Assembly: GCF_000719515.1 (NCBI RefSeq)
Contig: NZ_JOGR01000003.1
Coordinates: 186,001 to 250,000 of the forward strand
Reading direction: 5' to 3'
DNA from: Glycomyces sp. NRRL B-16210
GTDB lineage: Bacteria > Actinomycetota > Actinomycetes > Mycobacteriales > Micromonosporaceae
Length of the DNA: 64,000 bases
Both the position numbers and the translations under genes were made by a program. Each line of letters opens with the position of its first letter. Position 1 is the stretch's first letter. Shown piece after piece: positions 61,797-64,000 of the stretch. Below the pieces are notes generated by a model that saw nothing but the letters and a program-made list of their open reading frames with translations, was not told where the DNA came from and made no database searches.

Positions 61797-63371
61797 CTAG
61801 AGCGGGATGTTGCCGTGCTTCTTGGCGGGCAGCTCGTCGCGCTTGGAGGCGTTCATGCGCAGGCCCCGCACGAGCATCGCGCGCGTCTCGCGCGGCTGGA
61901 TGACCGCGTCGATGTAGCCGAGTTCGGCCGCGGTGTACGGGTTGTTGAGCTTCTCCTCGTACTCGGCCATGAGCTCGGCGCGCTTGGCCTGCTCGTCGTC
62001 GGCCTTGGCGAGGTCCCGGCGGTAGAGGATGTTGACCGCGCCCTGCGAGCCCATGACCGCGATCTCGGCGGTCGGCCACGCCAGGTTGAGGTCGGCGCCG
62101 ACGCCCTTGGAGCCCATGACGCAGTACGCGCCGCCGTAGTCCTTGCGCGTGACGACCGTGAGCTTGGGGACGGTGGCCTCGGCGTAGGCGTAGATGAGCT
62201 TCGCGCCGCGGCGGATGATCCCGTCGTGCTCCTGCGAGGTGCCCGGGAGGAACCCGGGGACGTCCACGAAGGAGATGATCGGGATGTTGAAGGCGTCGCA
62301 GAAGCGGATGAACCGCGCGGCCTTCTCCGAGGCGTCGATGTCCAGGCACCCGGCGAAGTGCATCGGCTGGTTGGCGACCACGCCGACCGGGCGGCCGTCG
62401 AGGCGGCCGAAGCCGGTGAGGATGTTCTTGGCGAACAGCGACTGCGTCTCCAGGAACTCGCCCTCGTCGAGGACCGACTCGATCACCTTGTGCATGTCGT
62501 ACGGCTGGTTCGCCGAGTCGGGGATGATCGTGTCGAGTTCGAGGTCGGTGGCCGTCAGGTCGAGCTCGAAGTCCTTCGACTCGTACGCGGGCGGCTCGTC
62601 GAGGTTGTTCGCGGGCAGGTACGACAGGAGGTGCTTGACGTACTCGAGCGCGTCCTCCTCGTCCGAGGCGAGGTAGTGGGCGTTGCCGGCCACCGCATTG
62701 TGCGTGCGCGCGCCGCCGAGCTCCTCCATGCCCACGTCCTCGCCGGTCACCGCGCGCACGACGTCGGGGCCGGTGATGAACATGTGGCTGGTCTGGTCGA
62801 CCATCACCGTGAAGTCGGTGATCGCCGGGGAGTAGACCGCCCCGCCCGCGCACGGGCCCATGATGAGCGAGATCTGCGGGATCACGCCCGAGGCGCGCAC
62901 GTTGCGGAAGAAGATGTCGGAGTAGCCGCCGAGGGAGGCCACGCCCTCCTGGATGCGGGCGCCGCCGGAGTCGGAGATGCCGATGATCGGGCGGCCGGTG
63001 CGCAGCGCGAGGTCCTGGATCTTGGTGATCTTCTCGCCCGAGACCTGCCCGAGCGAGCCGCCCAGGACCGTGAAGTCCTGCGCGAACACGCAGACCTCGC
63101 GGCCCTCGATGGTGCCGTAGCCGGTCACGACGCCGTCGCCGTACGGCCGGTTGGCCTCCATGCCGAAATTGGTGGAGCGGTGCCGCGTCAAAGCGTCGAG
63201 TTCGACGAACGACCCCTCGTCGAGCAGCTGCTCCAGGCGCTCGCGGGCGGTGCGCTTGCCCTTCTCGTGCTGCTTCTCGATCGCCCGGGGGTTCCCGGTG
63301 GCCGCTTCTGAGAGGCGCTCGGCCAGGTCGGCGAGCCGCCCGGCGGTCGTGTGGAAGTCGATGTCGGTCAC
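61797..63371 (-). CDS. Acyl-CoA carboxylase beta subunit (carboxyltransferase)
   Basis: A 524-residue carboxyltransferase of the propionyl/acetyl-CoA carboxylase type. Acyl-CoA-binding and oxyanion glycine pairs are seen in ISDSGGARIQEGVASLGGY and GPCAGGAVYSPAITDF in the N-terminal half, and DVPGFLPGTSQEHDGIIRRG with RKDYGGAYCVMGSKGVGADL in the C-terminal half. The exact acyl specificity is not obvious. It needs a biotinylated alpha subunit (not in this window) and probably the epsilon subunit encoded downstream. The biotin ligase gene is divergent, 42 bp away. Confidence 0.95.
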   Translation of the reverse strand: MTDIDFHTTAGRLADLAERLSEAATGNPRAIEKQHEKGKRTARERLEQLLDEGSFVELDALTRHRSTNFGMEANRPYGDGVVTGYGTIEGREVCVFAQDFTVLGGSLGQVSGEKITKIQDLALRTGRPIIGISDSGGARIQEGVASLGGYSDIFFRNVRASGVIPQISLIMGPCAGGAVYSPAITDFTVMVDQTSHMFITGPDVVRAVTGEDVGMEELGGARTHNAVAGNAHYLASDEEDALEYVKHLLSYLPANNLDEPPAYESKDFELDLTATDLELDTIIPDSANQPYDMHKVIESVLDEGEFLETQSLFAKNILTGFGRLDGRPVGVVANQPMHFAGCLDIDASEKAARFIRFCDAFNIPIISFVDVPGFLPGTSQEHDGIIRRGAKLIYAYAEATVPKLTVVTRKDYGGAYCVMGSKGVGADLNLAWPTAEIAVMGSQGAVNILYRRDLAKADDEQAKRAELMAEYEEKLNNPYTAAELGYIDAVIQPRETRAMLVRGLRMNASKRDELPAKKHGNIPL

Positions 63372-63401
63372 GCTTCGGATCGTATCGGCCCGCGCGGTGG
63401 C

Positions 63402-63407
63402 TACGCT
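63402..63407 (+). promoter_or_regulatory. Leaderless -10 element (TACGCT) for birA
   Basis: TACGCT, six bases, GTG at 63414. An in-frame ATG lies within those six bases (63408), so the spacing favours the GTG. Confidence 0.5.
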
Positions 63408-63413
63408 ATGTGC

Positions 63414-64000
63414 GTGAGCACACCGATGAGAAAGCCACTGGACCGGCACGTCCTCTGGTCGCTGTTGTCGGAGAAGTCCGACTTCTGGACCGAGGTCGAT
63501 GTGGTGGAGGTCACCGGGTCGACGAACGCGGACCTCGCCGCGGCAGCCAAGCACGGCGCGGGCGAGGGCCGAGTCCTCATCGCCGAGTCGCAGACCCAGG
63601 GGCGCGGGCGCCTCGACCGGCAGTGGACGAGCCCCGCCGGAGCCGGACTGACGATGTCGTTCCTGCTGCGCCCCACCGCCCGCCGCGAGCAGTGGGGCAC
63701 CCTGAGCCTGGCAACGGCGGTGGCGCTGGAGGAGACGCTCCGGGCCGTCTGCGGCGTCCACGCGAAGCTCAAGTGGCCCAACGACGCGCTGATCGAGGAC
63801 CGCAAGGTCTGCGGCATCCTCGCGCAGGTCGAGGGGAGCGCGGTGATCATCGGCGTCGGGCTCAACGTCTCCCTCACCGAGGAGGAGCTGCCGGTCCCCG
63901 AGGCCACCTCGCTGCGCCTCGCCGGGGCGACCACGCTCGACCGCGAGGAGATCGCCGCGAGCTTCCTCGCCCACTTCGCGGCCGTCTACCGGAGCTGGGA
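63414..64000 (+). CDS. birA: Biotin--[acetyl-CoA carboxylase] ligase, N-terminal part
   Basis: The frame is open from 63414 to the right edge, about 195 residues. The family motifs VTGSTNADLAA, the biotin-loop QTQGRGRLDRQW, TMSFLLRP, KLKWPNDALIEDRKVCGILAQ and IIGVGLNVSL are all present. There is no N-terminal DNA-binding domain, so it is a class I ligase without repressor function. It attaches biotin to the carboxylase alpha subunit, which suits its place beside accD. In-frame starts at 63408 and 63426 are alternatives. Confidence 0.94.
   Translation, partial: MSTPMRKPLDRHVLWSLLSEKSDFWTEVDVVEVTGSTNADLAAAAKHGAGEGRVLIAESQTQGRGRLDRQWTSPAGAGLTMSFLLRPTARREQWGTLSLATAVALEETLRAVCGVHAKLKWPNDALIEDRKVCGILAQVEGSAVIIGVGLNVSLTEEELPVPEATSLRLAGATTLDREEIAASFLAHFAAVYRSW

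Overview
The window is a stretch of very GC-rich bacterial chromosome, almost certainly from an actinomycete (Actinomycetota). The evidence is a mycothiol-pathway deacetylase (MshB), an actinobacterial three-gene succinate dehydrogenase, an acyl-CoA carboxylase beta subunit with a separate tiny epsilon subunit, a HelR-type RNA polymerase helicase, an EgtD-family methyltransferase, NB-ARC/TPR signalling proteins, many GTG/TTG starts, and many TAnnnT boxes placed only 6-7 nt before a start codon (leaderless transcripts). No genus can be fixed from the sequence alone. There are no insertion sequences, prophage, CRISPR array or biosynthetic megagenes; most of it looks like core or semi-core chromosome with a few accessory loci.

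Layout. 1-8.0 kb: a minus-strand cell-envelope cluster (secreted FN3 protein, MoxR ATPase, DUF58 protein, transglutaminase-like membrane protein lacking its catalytic Cys and His, then a small DivIVA-repeat protein and a Pro/His-rich membrane protein). 8.2-16.6 kb: DUF1611-like P-loop enzyme, siroheme synthase, class A penicillin-binding protein, SURF1, M20 dipeptidase, M48 protease. 17-22.5 kb: tRNA-Arg(UCU), MgtC-like protein, MshB, and sdhCAB. 22.7-30.2 kb: Ohr/OhrR peroxide pair, two TetR loci with visible operators, YchF and small unknown genes. 30.6-34.4 kb: a NUDIX hydrolase and a D-amino-acid degradation locus (deaminase, RidA, N-acyl-D-amino-acid deacylase). 34.4-45.8 kb: secreted S8 protease, RmuC, IspH, XseA/XseB, PfkB kinase, an EgtD homologue with a changed substrate residue, histidine phosphatase. 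45.9-50 kb: a glycosyltransferase-like gene whose 5' end carries a heptanucleotide tandem repeat, followed by a split NLR (NB-ARC ATPase plus separate TPR protein) facing a small membrane-active effector. 50-64 kb: lysoplasmalogenase-like protein, HelR, several regulator/enzyme pairs with clear operators (MerR, GntR, MarR), and an acyl-CoA carboxylase block (accD, NYN protein, accE, maf) with birA at the right edge.

The most unusual locus is 47.5-50.0 kb. The NLR ATPase begins with a short motif (N-x-F-x-G ... [VI]-Q-A) that recurs at the C-terminus of the divergently encoded 123-residue effector. This is the arrangement expected for NLR-associated amyloid signalling, here with the TPR sensor on a separate, overlapping ORF. 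Other points worth attention are two perfect 7-bp tandem repeats (11 and 7 copies), one overlapping the start of a gene; the EgtD homologue with Gly at the position of the histidine-binding Glu; the inactive transglutaminase; and four well-resolved operator arrangements between divergent genes.
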